A stretch of 64,000 bases of DNA from Candidatus Saccharimonadota bacterium (GCA_017545505.1 JAFWNB010000002.1:116327-180326); one strand, 5' to 3'; numbered from the stretch's first letter, positions 8,018 to 17,609 are shown. The notes: generated from the sequence alone by a model not told the origin. Made by a program: numbers and translations.

Positions 8018-8045
8018 GGCCTCCGGACTCAAAAGAAAGGAGGCC
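8018..8045 (+). promoter_or_regulatory. Hairpin that masks the Shine-Dalgarno site
   Basis: GGCCTCC (8018-8024) pairs perfectly with GGAGGCC (8039-8045), leaving a 14-nt loop. The right arm is the Shine-Dalgarno site (AAAGGAGG) of the gene at 8051. A second possible stem, CCCCG/CGGGG, lies just upstream (7999-8012). Closing of this hairpin would block ribosome loading, so translation is likely controlled by a ligand, a trans RNA, temperature or coupled ribosomes; which one cannot be told. Confidence 0.6.
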
Positions 8046-8050
8046 ACGAC

Positions 8051-9814
8051 ATGGTCATGGCTATTATCGTTTTTTTGATCATGATGTTTTGCATCGTGAT
8101 CGCGGAAGAGCTGTTAAACACAAGCTACCTGCCGCGCATCAAAGAAGAAGGAATTTTTGACCGAGTGAGTAAAACCGCTTGGCGAAACGCCATTCTTGTT
8201 GCCGCTGTTGTGGCTATCACCAACTATATAGTAGGGAAGTTAAATTCCCATTATTGGATCGGCATCATCCTGATGGCCGTAATTGCGGCAGTATTTGTCT
8301 GGGTGATCAGTTGGTGGTGTGAAGAAGGATCTAACCTGAAAGAAATGATCCCATTCTTAGTAATGGCGGTTATTCTTTTTTTGGTTATGTTGGGTGCCGC
8401 GTATTTAGTAGCGGCATTCTGTGGTAATCATCTGTTTATCAGATCGATTATCATCGCCATCCCGACAGCATTCCTAGTTGTGGCAATATTCAGCTATTTT
8501 ATTAGCTGGATTTACTGGTTAAAGGAGGTAAAGCCTACGAGAAAAGGCATTTTCCGGACAATCGGCAGAGTGCTCATTATTGTAGCATGTCTGCTGCTCT
8601 TGTTACTCGCTGTTAAAGGTCTCGCCTGGCGTGTGCTTGGCAACGACTTAAATGTTTTGGCTCGAGAAGGCCAGGAAGATCAGCAGGATGACCAGGATGA
8701 CGAAGAGGATGACGAAGAGGAGGACGAATGGTATAGTTTTTTTAACCATGTCCTCTTAGAGGACGAAGACGAGAGCAACGACTTTAATTTCGGCCCGAAC
8801 CCTTACGTAGAGGGAGAAGATGCCGAGTATTATGATCAGGTTTTCCGCGATCGCATCAAGGAGGACCCTGCTCTCGCTGCGGCGGACCTTGCATGGTTCG
8901 ATGCAAACCTCGGTACTCGATATCTCGGAACGTTCTATGAGTCCTGCGAAGAAGATTGGGCCGAGACTATAAACTTGACTAAAAACACGTTTATGCATGA
9001 TCAGAGTGTTTACTACGGCACTATCAGGGCATTTTTAATGTATCTGGATCATGCAGAGGTCTCATTGGAACGCGGAGCCGATCTTGATGATCAGATGTAC
9101 ATGAACCCCTATACCGTGGATGGCATTCCTGACATCATAGTCATGGAAACCAATGATCACGAAGGGTTGTTCCTTGTGTATACCTTTAACGTCAAAGGCG
9201 AAGAAGTAAGCGTTGCTTACCGCATTGAGTGTGGGTTCCAGCCCACCAATGTGGAAGAAGTAATGCATATTACTCCGACCCCGGCTCCCACACCGCAGCC
9301 CACTCCGACCCCGGCTCCCACACCGACGCCTACGCCGACGCCGGTTCCTGAAACTGATCCCACCCCACCCCCGGAAACTGAACCTGAGACCGAGCCGTCG
9401 ACGCGCCCGCCTAAGGACCCTACCCAGGGTACTCATGGCGATATTGTCGCGCCGAACGATGACACCGGTCCTGGTCCGGACACCAATTCCGGGGTAGGTA
9501 GCACGACCTCAGCCGCAGATAGAAACGATACCTCAACTTCCTACGGATCGTATGAAGAATACGAAACCGCCATGGAGGATCTTGAGAGTATTAACAATTC
9601 TCAGCGGCAGGGCGGGGATTCTAACTCCCCGTCCACGAGGCCTGTGCCTATCATCCCTTCCGCGCCCACTACGGTGGACAACAACGCGGGAACCGGCAAT
9701 GGTGGTGCCGGTATTGATACACCAACCGAGACTCAGCCTCTCGCAAGAGATGCAGAGTCTGGAGAAACGATCTCCACGACGCCTGGCACGGCATGGGGAG
9801 GCCCGCCAGACTGA
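8051..9814 (+). CDS. Polytopic membrane protein with acidic linker and Pro-Thr-rich tail, foreign composition
   Basis: This 587-aa protein has about five to six hydrophobic helices in residues 1-200, a very acidic stretch (EDQQDDQDDEEDDEEEDEW, about 213-231), a soluble domain (about 235-400) and a long TPTPAPTP tail that ends in GTAWGGPPD. The tail, with GPGPDTNSGVG and a YGSYEEYETAMEDLE segment, reminds me of proteins carried by Firmicutes conjugative elements, but this is memory of style and not a search. Codon choice is GC-rich like the gene before it and unlike the rest of the window. It has a consensus promoter, a 150-nt leader and a masked ribosome site. Function unknown. Confidence 0.7.
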   Translation: MVMAIIVFLIMMFCIVIAEELLNTSYLPRIKEEGIFDRVSKTAWRNAILVAAVVAITNYIVGKLNSHYWIGIILMAVIAAVFVWVISWWCEEGSNLKEMIPFLVMAVILFLVMLGAAYLVAAFCGNHLFIRSIIIAIPTAFLVVAIFSYFISWIYWLKEVKPTRKGIFRTIGRVLIIVACLLLLLLAVKGLAWRVLGNDLNVLAREGQEDQQDDQDDEEDDEEEDEWYSFFNHVLLEDEDESNDFNFGPNPYVEGEDAEYYDQVFRDRIKEDPALAAADLAWFDANLGTRYLGTFYESCEEDWAETINLTKNTFMHDQSVYYGTIRAFLMYLDHAEVSLERGADLDDQMYMNPYTVDGIPDIIVMETNDHEGLFLVYTFNVKGEEVSVAYRIECGFQPTNVEEVMHITPTPAPTPQPTPTPAPTPTPTPTPVPETDPTPPPETEPETEPSTRPPKDPTQGTHGDIVAPNDDTGPGPDTNSGVGSTTSAADRNDTSTSYGSYEEYETAMEDLESINNSQRQGGDSNSPSTRPVPIIPSAPTTVDNNAGTGNGGAGIDTPTETQPLARDAESGETISTTPGTAWGGPPD

Positions 9815-9840
9815 TTGAGATTGATAGATAACAAATGAAC

Positions 9841-9925
9841 GGTAGAGCCATGGTGAGGATGGCCTAGTACATTATTTCGTACATTATTTAAAGTGTCCGG
9901 CGACCAATCGGTCGCCGGCTCTACC
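9841..9925 (+). other. Structured GC-rich intergenic element
   Basis: GGTAGAGCC (9841-9849) is complementary to GGCTCTACC (9917-9925). Inside, CCGGCGACC (9897-9905) pairs with GGTCGCCGG (9910-9918) around loop AATC. The two 9-bp stems share two bases, so they would compete or stack. No T-run follows, so it is not a standard terminator. It may be the 3' structure of the foreign pair's transcript, a small RNA or an end of the transferred segment. Confidence 0.4.
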
Positions 9926-10021
9926 CATGAATTTGAAATTTGAGATGATTTGGTTGCTACAGACGAATATTAACAATTCGGTAAGCAATGTAGAAGTAGA
10001 TTTATTAAAGAAAGGATTACT

Positions 10022-11293
10022 ATGAATAAAATCTATAAGAGCGTACTTAGCGCTGGCGCAGCCATCGCGATTTTAGGTGCGTCTATTACTCCAGTGTTGG
10101 TAAACGCTTGGGGTGACTCTTCAAACGGTCGTCCTAGCTACACTATCGCTGAAGTTAACTCAGGTAAAATAGATGATATTATTACCTTTAACTCCATCTC
10201 CGACGGTAAAATCGGTAATGAGAAAAACTTCGTTGGCGCTAAAGATGCTAGCACTAATGCTGACACTTGGAATGCCAATACTATTGACGTAAAAGATGGT
10301 GGTACTTATACTATTCGTCTTTATGTTCACAACAATAACCCATTTGGTACTGAAAAAATCGCAAAAGACGTCAAAGCTACTTTTTCGGTTCCTACCACAG
10401 TATCAAATTCCCAAACTATCGTTGGTTATTTAGATTCTTCTAATGCCACTCCAAATAGATATTGGGATGAAGTAACTCTTAAAATGAGTGACAATTTCTA
10501 TATTGAGTATGTTAAAGGCTCTGCCAAATATACCAATGCTAAAATGGGAACTGTCTCTTTACCTAATGAATTAATTACTTCCGGTGCAACCCTTGGCTAC
10601 GACAAATTAGATGGTAACATCCCTGGTTGTTTTGGCTATGACGGTGTTGTTACTATGGATGTTAAAGTTCATAAATCCGTTGCTGCTAAAGTTGCTAAAC
10701 AAGTTCGTATCAAAGGTACCAAAACCTGGAGCGAGTCTGTTGAAGCTAAAGTTGGTGACGAAGTAGAATATCAAATCGAATATGTTAACCTTCTCTCTGA
10801 GACCGTTAATAATGTTATGATTCGCGATGTTCTTCCTACAAACGTAGAATATGTTAAAGATTCTACTTATCTTTACAATTCTAATTACCAAAGTGGTACT
10901 TTGCTAGCTGATAATACGCTCACGACTACTGGTATTAATATCGGTAGCTATGATGCAAAAGGCAATGCATATGTCCGCTTTACTGGTAAAGTTGTAGATA
11001 ATAGCCTCGCTTGTGGTAATAACCAATTAGTAAACTGGGCTCAAGCTACAGTTTCTAGCTCCACGGCTAAAGATATGGTCTACAAGGATGATGCATCCGT
11101 GATGGTAGCAAAGGATGATGAGAGCTGTGATGTTGATCCAACTCCAACTCCAACCCCTACACCTACACCAGAACCAACCCCAACTACAATCGTAGCTACG
11201 GGTCCTGAAACTATTGTAACTGGTACCATTGGTGCTGGCTCAGTAGTTACTGCGTTAGGTTATTACATTGCTAGCCGCAAAAAGTTAATGTAA
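10022..11293 (+). CDS. Secreted surface protein with DUF11-like domain and LPXTG-like sorting tail
   Basis: The 423-aa protein has a signal peptide (residues 1-29, ending near LVNAW), a long beta-rich region and a DUF11-like repeat domain (about 235-340: VGDEVEYQIEYVN, VMIRDVLPTNVEYV), of the kind found in cell-wall stalk proteins. A Pro-Thr linker (TPTPTPTPTPEPTPT) leads to a sorting signal: VATGPE, a hydrophobic helix, then SRKKLM. This looks like a sortase substrate with a variant ATGPE motif in place of LPXTG. AAAGGA precedes the ATG by 6 nt. A strong terminator follows, so it is a single-gene unit and probably well expressed. Confidence 0.82.
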   Translation: MNKIYKSVLSAGAAIAILGASITPVLVNAWGDSSNGRPSYTIAEVNSGKIDDIITFNSISDGKIGNEKNFVGAKDASTNADTWNANTIDVKDGGTYTIRLYVHNNNPFGTEKIAKDVKATFSVPTTVSNSQTIVGYLDSSNATPNRYWDEVTLKMSDNFYIEYVKGSAKYTNAKMGTVSLPNELITSGATLGYDKLDGNIPGCFGYDGVVTMDVKVHKSVAAKVAKQVRIKGTKTWSESVEAKVGDEVEYQIEYVNLLSETVNNVMIRDVLPTNVEYVKDSTYLYNSNYQSGTLLADNTLTTTGINIGSYDAKGNAYVRFTGKVVDNSLACGNNQLVNWAQATVSSSTAKDMVYKDDASVMVAKDDESCDVDPTPTPTPTPTPEPTPTTIVATGPETIVTGTIGAGSVVTALGYYIASRKKLM

Positions 11294-11336
11294 AATTGAC
11301 CGCTTCACGACTAATGGTCATCAATGGGGCGGGCAA

Positions 11337-11369
11337 CCAAAATCTCCTCTTTTATGAGGAGATTTTTGG
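11337..11369 (+). terminator. Rho-independent terminator
   Basis: CCAAAATCTCCTC (11337-11349) pairs with GAGGAGATTTTTGG (11356-11369) around loop TTTTAT; the 3' arm contains the T-run. It ends the surface protein transcript. Confidence 0.88.
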
Positions 11370-11431
11370 TGGGAAAAAGTCTCTATTTTTTACTTGTGTT
11401 TTTAGAAATGCTTATGCTATAATTAATCCAT

Positions 11432-12418
11432 ATGGATCCGTCATACAATAATTCTTTTGGTGGTAATAATTCAGGAGTAAATCCTGTTCCTAATCCTGGT
11501 GCTACGCCACCCATAGGTCCTGCGCCTGCTCCGGTGCAAAGCCCTGCCCCTATGGCAAATCTCAACTCCATGCCGAATCCTACTCCGGCGCCAACACCAA
11601 CGCCTATTCAGTCTCCGACGCCTCCCTCACAATTTAGTTCCGATTCTGGCGATATAATTATTAATTCCGCCCCAAAGTCCACTAAAAAAATCGCTCCAGG
11701 CATCATCGCGTTAATCGTTATCGTGATTATATTATTATTTGCAGGCATTGCCTTTTTGATTATCAATCGCAATAATGGCAGTAGCGGCTCTGCTACTCCA
11801 AGTGCTATCAAGGAAGCATTTAATTCATACGTAAACTATGTCCTATATGGCAAAAATAGCAATGAAAACATAGAAGATATCGCAAACTTCAACACTATCA
11901 TCACTCCATATTTTGAATCACTAGATAACGAAGAGAAAACACAGTATATTAGCACCGCCATTGAAAAATACGATAGTTTCACCAATCTATACTACGCCGA
12001 AGGCCGTAATTTGGATGATCTTATAGATACTAATTCTTTGCAAGATTATTTCCAAGATTATGCCAGAATAGATCAACTCGGTGAAGCAGACGTACTGGAT
12101 CTTTACAACAAATACGGTAAATCAGAAACTGCACAAATGATAAAAAAGAACTACAACATTACCAACATCAGTAATAATTTAGCGGCATACGTAGATGATT
12201 TAGAAGAGCTCTCAGATACATATCTAAACATTATCGCGAATATCGACAATGCCGGCTGCCTAAGTAATGGATCAATCATAGAAAATTGCTACACTTTGAC
12301 TGAAGCCGAAAATAACAAGATTCAAATCATTTTTGATGTTATAGACATGGGGAATAGTTTTTATTCCAAGGCCATAAACACGCTTAATAATCTTTACGCG
12401 GAGTTATATCAAAAATGA
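11432..12418 (+). CDS. Membrane protein with Pro-rich N-terminus, upstream partner of the VirB6-like gene
   Basis: The family is not recognised. The 328-aa protein has a Pro/Asn-rich disordered N-terminus (about 1-75), one membrane helix (IALIVIVIILLFAGIAFLII, about 90-110) and an alpha-helical outer domain with two cysteines (CLSNGSIIENC) near residues 283-293. TATAAT with an extended TGC (11418-11423) lies 8 nt before the ATG, so the mRNA has almost no leader. It overlaps the VirB6-like gene by 4 nt (ATGA), so the two products are likely made together and may form one envelope complex. Confidence 0.72.
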   Translation: MDPSYNNSFGGNNSGVNPVPNPGATPPIGPAPAPVQSPAPMANLNSMPNPTPAPTPTPIQSPTPPSQFSSDSGDIIINSAPKSTKKIAPGIIALIVIVIILLFAGIAFLIINRNNGSSGSATPSAIKEAFNSYVNYVLYGKNSNENIEDIANFNTIITPYFESLDNEEKTQYISTAIEKYDSFTNLYYAEGRNLDDLIDTNSLQDYFQDYARIDQLGEADVLDLYNKYGKSETAQMIKKNYNITNISNNLAAYVDDLEELSDTYLNIIANIDNAGCLSNGSIIENCYTLTEAENNKIQIIFDVIDMGNSFYSKAINTLNNLYAELYQK

Positions 12419-15400
12419 TAGGTATTAAACGCAACAAAAAATTAATAAAACTATTATTCATTGCAATCCCCATGCTTTTTGCTAGCTTTTTGTTTTATTC
12501 TAATACTCATGCCGTAGTACGGGAAGATGATGTCATGAAAAAATGGGTCATAACGCAATACTATCAATGCCTAGAAGACAGAGACGCTACGATGAATAAA
12601 AGAATTGATCTAGATGAACCTAGTCAATATCAGCAAAGTGGAAACGATTTAAGAAAAGATATAATGAAAGAAGAAGACATACTGCATCTTCCTAGTTATT
12701 ATTTTGGGCATAATGGGCAGACAATGGATGCTTCTGTTAACTGTCGACAACTGTTTTTGGGAGAAAATGGTTTAAAAAAAGGTGTAGTCAATTATGCCAG
12801 CCCACCATACAATAGTAGTGTTAATCCAGGCGATTTAGAAACTGCAGATTTATTCCTAAAGCAAGTTGGATACGTTCGAACAGAAAGCGGTAATGAATAT
12901 ATTAAGATCGGCTATCATAAATTAAATCAAGCTCAAAGAGGTGGACAAAATAATTTATTTATGTATATAAAGCAGGAAAACGGGCGGTATTCAATTACTG
13001 ATGATGGGAGAAATGGAGATGGGATAGGTGGAGATTTTGACGGCGATGATGATGGACGGAATCTAACGATAAAGCTAAGATCATCTGAATCTTTGGCTGA
13101 ACATTGCGATGCTAATGGTACCAATCAAGTAGTAATACCATTGGAAGGAATAAATGGATTAGAAGATCTCGCTAGCGCCATTAACTTGAAAGGGCTGAGC
13201 AATAGTATCTGGTCGGAAACGTGCAGAACGTATACAGATTCTAATAATTCTAGAGATGTTGGCATTAAGTTCGCTACCGGGACAGATCTTGCTACTATCG
13301 TAGAGGGAGGAGAATATGAATTTCGGCGAGATAGTAATCAAGCACTGGGTATGTTCATTGGCGAAGGGATATCAAATTATGTGCTGGATACTGACGAATT
13401 ATATACCCTATACAGTTTTTATTTAGCAAAAAGAGTATCTTTTGTGAATGGAGTTATAGATTGTAATGGCTCGAGTAATTCGGAGAGCGAAATATTTGTA
13501 CCATTAATAAGCGAGAGTGCGGTCAGAGAATGTCGAGTAAGTCTTGGCGGCGATCCAAGCGAGATTCGCGTTTGGACACAACAAGTGAATAGATTTCCAG
13601 TCATAAAGAATATTAGTATGCAGGAAGTATTAGAGTGGTTAGAAGAAAACACAAAAAACGTGAATATTAGTAATGTCATCGAGATTGAAGATATAACAAG
13701 AGATGTTGACGCGACAACGGAAGAAACCGATGGTGATGCCTGCCTTAGCTCCAATACTGGCTTTAATTATATTATTTGCCCATTAATTAGTTTTATTGCT
13801 AATACTGCCAACGGTGTTTATACTGAACTCGTAGAACCAAGTTTACGTGTAGAGCCAGAGTTGTTTTCCGGCGGAACCAACAACGTGATCAGTCAAGTCT
13901 GGGGGATTTTTAGAGATATAGCCAACGTAATATTTGTGATTGTATTATTAGTGGTCATTATTTCTCAATTAACTGGATACGGTATCACTAACTATGGTAT
14001 TAAAAAACTATTACCAAAGCTTATTATAGCAGTTGTGTTTATTAATATTTCATATCTGTTTTGCCTAGCCTGCGTAGATTTATCTAATATCGCCGGCAAT
14101 AGTCTAAAAGGCTTATTTGACGGTTTGGGCACCGATTTGCCAGCCATGGTAGATATAATGGGAGAGGGAGGAGCTTCCTATACAATAAACAATGCTAGTG
14201 GCGCTGGTATTATTTCAATAGGGCTTCTTGGTGGCGCAGCGGCAGCTATCACTGCCGTTACGATGGGGCCATTCATTATTCTTTCTGTGCTAGTATCAGC
14301 AATCACGGTTCTATTCTCTATATTCTTTATGTTTATCCTCTTGGCTGCCCGCCAGGCTGCTATAATAGTTCTGATAATTATTTCACCAGTAGTAGTTGTT
14401 TTATATATATTGCCCAACACTCAAAAATTCTTTGATAAAATGATGAAGATTTGGTGGGCTATGCTCCTTCTCTACCCTATTATGGGGTTATTGATCGGCG
14501 GTGGTAATTTTGTAGCAAAACTATTGCTTAATATTGGCTTTGCTAGCTCAGGAACATTTCAAGCATTTGCTGCCATTGTTATAGGAATAGTTCCAATATT
14601 TCTTGCCCCAGAATTAGTTACTAATGCATTTGCGGGATTGAATAATATTGGGGCAAAAATTTCTGGCGTAGGCAAAAATATGGGTAGAGCGACACAAGCC
14701 GGAGTTAAAAATACCGATTTTTATAAAAATGCAGAAGCTGCCAGTCAAGAGCATAAGGCACTTATGGGCTCTGGCTTTAAACGAAATAAAGACGGCTCAA
14801 TCAGCGAAGCCAAAGGCCTTCGCAAGGCTTTTGGCACCTTTATCAGTGGTGGTACACAGGGGCGCCGTCGTAATGCTCTGAGGTATCAAAAAATGGTCGC
14901 AGAACGTGGTTCGCTAGAAGCAGCGGATGAAAAGGATTTTATGTTGGAAACAGAAACCCAGAATGAAATGAAAAGAATAATAGCGAGCGGAGAAATAGCT
15001 AAACCTAAAGAGCTTCAAGATGGACTTGCAAAAGCACTTCTTAGTGGTAATAGAGGAAAAATTAGAGCTTATACTGATGCGCTAGATAGTAAAGGAGAGA
15101 ATGGGAGAAATAAAGTAATTGAAACATATGATGGACTCGCTAAATCAATAAGCAATGAATCAAGACGAATATTTGCCGCTAACATAATGCAAAATCACTC
15201 CGATGCTTATAAAAACAATCGCAGGAGTATGTGGAATATTGCAAGTGATATAGTCGATACTAATGGCGCTACTAACGAAACTAATAGAGAATATCTCGGG
15301 CATAGTGAAAACAGAAAGAAATTAATAGAAAGCCTTAAAGCAAGCACGATAAGCGCAATGGATGATGTAGAGTTTGAGAAAACCATTCAACATTTCGATG

Positions 15401-15687
15401 ATGATACTAAAGGGTGGACAGAAAATGATTGGCAAGGTTTTGGGGAAATCCTCGATAATGCACTAGAAAATGAAGGTTCGATGAAGGAGGGGAGAGCAGC
15501 GATAGTTCGAGGATTATTAGAGAAGGCGGAAAGTAAAGGATACCAAAGAAGAGTCCAAAGAGTACACGAAGTGGGCGGAGGTGGTACCGCCCCATCATCT
15601 AAAACGAATTCTTTCATTACTGATACAAATGATGTAGCTCGACTACAAGAAGAATTTAAAAGAAATAATCCAAATTTCAAACCGTAA
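12415..15687 (+). CDS. Large VirB6/TrbL-like polytopic membrane protein
   Basis: The 1090-aa protein has a signal-like helix (about residues 10-30), an outer Cys-containing domain (about 31-490), a cluster of about six to seven membrane helices (about 500-760, including VIFVIVLLVVIISQLTGYG and AAIIVLIIISPVVVVLYILP), and a charged cytoplasmic tail (about 765-1090). The spacing of helices and the loop before AGNSLKG resemble TrbL/VirB6 inner-membrane channels of type IV secretion systems; large versions with outer domains are frequent in Saccharibacteria. No VirB4 ATPase gene is visible here. It is co-translated with the gene before it. The assignment rests on topology and remembered similarity. 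Confidence 0.6.
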   Translation: MIGIKRNKKLIKLLFIAIPMLFASFLFYSNTHAVVREDDVMKKWVITQYYQCLEDRDATMNKRIDLDEPSQYQQSGNDLRKDIMKEEDILHLPSYYFGHNGQTMDASVNCRQLFLGENGLKKGVVNYASPPYNSSVNPGDLETADLFLKQVGYVRTESGNEYIKIGYHKLNQAQRGGQNNLFMYIKQENGRYSITDDGRNGDGIGGDFDGDDDGRNLTIKLRSSESLAEHCDANGTNQVVIPLEGINGLEDLASAINLKGLSNSIWSETCRTYTDSNNSRDVGIKFATGTDLATIVEGGEYEFRRDSNQALGMFIGEGISNYVLDTDELYTLYSFYLAKRVSFVNGVIDCNGSSNSESEIFVPLISESAVRECRVSLGGDPSEIRVWTQQVNRFPVIKNISMQEVLEWLEENTKNVNISNVIEIEDITRDVDATTEETDGDACLSSNTGFNYIICPLISFIANTANGVYTELVEPSLRVEPELFSGGTNNVISQVWGIFRDIANVIFVIVLLVVIISQLTGYGITNYGIKKLLPKLIIAVVFINISYLFCLACVDLSNIAGNSLKGLFDGLGTDLPAMVDIMGEGGASYTINNASGAGIISIGLLGGAAAAITAVTMGPFIILSVLVSAITVLFSIFFMFILLAARQAAIIVLIIISPVVVVLYILPNTQKFFDKMMKIWWAMLLLYPIMGLLIGGGNFVAKLLLNIGFASSGTFQAFAAIVIGIVPIFLAPELVTNAFAGLNNIGAKISGVGKNMGRATQAGVKNTDFYKNAEAASQEHKALMGSGFKRNKDGSISEAKGLRKAFGTFISGGTQGRRRNALRYQKMVAERGSLEAADEKDFMLETETQNEMKRIIASGEIAKPKELQDGLAKALLSGNRGKIRAYTDALDSKGENGRNKVIETYDGLAKSISNESRRIFAANIMQNHSDAYKNNRRSMWNIASDIVDTNGATNETNREYLGHSENRKKLIESLKASTISAMDDVEFEKTIQHFDDDTKGWTENDWQGFGEILDNALENEGSMKEGRAAIVRGLLEKAESKGYQRRVQRVHEVGGGGTAPSSKTNSFITDTNDVARLQEEFKRNNPNFKP

Positions 15688-15689
15688 AA

Positions 15690-16463
15690 TTATTTAATCA
15701 CATGCTCAAACAACGCCGCAATCGTTAGCGGCCCTACGCCACCAGTAACAGGCGTAATCGCGCCAAGATCGCTGCGCTCGCGTACTGCATCGGAAACGTC
15801 GCCTTTTAGCACCCCACCTTCCGAGGCAGTTCCGGCATCCACAATCACCGTTCCGCCCCCCACCATATCATCAAGAATCAGACCGGGAACACCAGTCGCT
15901 GTTATAATTATATCATACTGCTTAAGCTTTGTCAAATCAGAACCCCGGTGAAACAGGGAAACATCATAACCGGAATTTACAAACATCTTATAGAGCGGTG
16001 CACCCACCAACTTGCCACGCCCAACAATTGCAATTTTTTGCCCATCGAGTTTTATATCGTACCCAGCCAGCAGCCAATTAATTGCCGTAGCTGTCGCCGA
16101 GTCATACTTACCACTAGCCCCCAGTCCATCCACATCTTTTTCCGGCGCAATCATATTACAAAGTTCATCTGTCTTTTCTTTATCAGAAAGTGGCAACTGA
16201 ATAATAATTCCTTTAACATTATCATCTTTATTCGCGGACGCAATCTTCTCCGCAATCTTCTCGTAATCACTAGAACAAAAATCTTCCACCTCCACTCCGA
16301 TATCTTCGCCGTAGCGTTTTTTTAGTCCCACATATTTCATAATTACCGGATTATCACTATCGCGAATAATCAAAAGTTTCGGCGACTGTTTTAGCCCCCT
16401 CACCACATGCGCTTGGCGTTCTTTAATAAATCCCGCTAGCTCGCGACCATTTAGAATTTTCAT
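15690..16463 (-). CDS. folD: Bifunctional methylene-THF dehydrogenase/cyclohydrolase FolD
   Basis: FolD converts 5,10-methylene-THF to 10-formyl-THF with NADP, feeding one-carbon units to purines and formyl-Met. The 257-aa form has KYVGLKKRYG with the catalytic lysine region, IIQLPLSDK, KDVDGLG, the NADP site IAIVGRGKLVGAPL (GRG in place of the usual GRS) and ITPVTGGVGPLTIAAL (PVPGGVGPMT in most). The start is set at the ATG that overlaps the murB stop (ATGA, 16463-16460), consistent with coupled translation; an upstream ATG would give ten extra unmatched residues. It is convergent with the VirB6-like gene, 2 bp apart. Confidence 0.93.
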   Translation of the reverse strand: MKILNGRELAGFIKERQAHVVRGLKQSPKLLIIRDSDNPVIMKYVGLKKRYGEDIGVEVEDFCSSDYEKIAEKIASANKDDNVKGIIIQLPLSDKEKTDELCNMIAPEKDVDGLGASGKYDSATATAINWLLAGYDIKLDGQKIAIVGRGKLVGAPLYKMFVNSGYDVSLFHRGSDLTKLKQYDIIITATGVPGLILDDMVGGGTVIVDAGTASEGGVLKGDVSDAVRERSDLGAITPVTGGVGPLTIAALFEHVIK

Positions 16464-17470
16464 TGAATCTCCACCGGCTCTTGCTCCAGCCAAAAACCAA
16501 ACTTATCGTAAACTTTACCCGTAATCTCGCTGCGCGCTTTTACTAAATCTTCGTAACTCGTGGCGGACTCATTAATTAAAACAAGAGCCGCTTTTTCGCT
16601 CACTTTAAACCCATGAAAAATCTGACCTTTGAGTCCCGCCTGTTCAATTAGCCAGCCAGAATTGATTTTATTACCATCCTTGCCGCGGTATACCGGATAT
16701 CCCTTGCTCTCGTATTTATCAGCATCTTCGTCTGACACATAAACGTTTTTAAAAAACGACCCAGCGCTCGCTATTTCCATAGGATCTGGTAATTTATCCG
16801 CCCGTATTGCGCTAACGGCCGTACGGATATTTTTTGGGCTAAAATCAGTAATACCATTATCGTCTAAGAATTTTTCTAATGATTTATAAAATGGCTGCTG
16901 CATTTCGCCGGATTTTAAAAGCAACGTAATAGAAATCACAAAATAACGCCCCTTGGCGGTGGAATTCAAAATACTTTTACGATAAGAAAACTCCAGTTCC
17001 GCTTTTTTTAAAGTTTTAAATGATTTTTCGGTGGTGTCGTAAACATCAATTTCTACTAAAGTATCAGCTATTTCTTGGCCATACGCTCCGATATTTTGTA
17101 CTGGTGCCGCTCCGGCTAGCCCCGGGATTTTACTTAAAGCTTCTATACCGGTTAAACCTTTATTGCAAGCATATTCTACGACATTATCCCAATATTCGCC
17201 CCCCATCTCTTTTAATAGAACGCCATCTTCTGTAATACTTTCACTAATCCCTTGCATACGGTTAATAATGATTACACCATTAAAACCCTCATCATGGCCA
17301 ATTGTGTTTGCGCCATAGCCTAGCGCGAACGTTGGTAAATTATATTGCTCAGCAAAACCATAGGCATCGGCTACTTCTTCAGGTTTTTCAACTTCTAATA
17401 CGTATCTTGCCGGCCCACCTAGTCGCATTGTTGTAAGGCTAGAAATCAAAATATTTTCATTCACTCTCAT
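16460..17470 (-). CDS. murB: UDP-N-acetylenolpyruvoylglucosamine reductase MurB
   Basis: MurB makes UDP-MurNAc for peptidoglycan using FAD and NADPH. The 336-aa type I enzyme shows the FAD-binding region LPTFALGYGANTIGHDEGF, GIEALSKIPGLAGAAPVQNIGAYG, FSYRKSIL, the catalytic serine in ASAGSFFKNV, and SGWLIEQAGLKG. TATAAT (17482-17477) ends 6 nt before the ATG, so the transcript is leaderless. It forms an operon with folD. With murC at 34.8 kb it shows the cell makes its own peptidoglycan. Confidence 0.95.
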   Translation of the reverse strand: MRVNENILISSLTTMRLGGPARYVLEVEKPEEVADAYGFAEQYNLPTFALGYGANTIGHDEGFNGVIIINRMQGISESITEDGVLLKEMGGEYWDNVVEYACNKGLTGIEALSKIPGLAGAAPVQNIGAYGQEIADTLVEIDVYDTTEKSFKTLKKAELEFSYRKSILNSTAKGRYFVISITLLLKSGEMQQPFYKSLEKFLDDNGITDFSPKNIRTAVSAIRADKLPDPMEIASAGSFFKNVYVSDEDADKYESKGYPVYRGKDGNKINSGWLIEQAGLKGQIFHGFKVSEKAALVLINESATSYEDLVKARSEITGKVYDKFGFWLEQEPVEIQ

Positions 17471-17484
17471 AGGCTAATTATATC

Positions 17485-17609
17485 ATAAACAAGCCCGACA
17501 AAAGCGGAAGCTAGGGTAGGGGGTTGAAATTAATTTTTCTTCATGGTAAAGAAGCTGCAGAAACAGGGTTGGTGATGTTTAAAATGATGGTCAGATGAAA
17601 GGAGGTTTT
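17485..17609 (+). other. Intergenic region upstream of the 24-codon ORF
   Basis: This AT-rich stretch starts with a G-rich patch (GGGTAGGGGG). A weak promoter-like pair can be drawn (TTGAAA near 17523, TAAAGA 17 bp on). I see no known RNA motif and no LexA-type box although recA follows. Confidence 0.3.

Noticed and set aside
9841..9925. A tRNA-like gene, because of GGTAGAGC
   Set aside because: No acceptor or T arm (TTCGA with matching stems) can be drawn; only the two interlocking stems are present.
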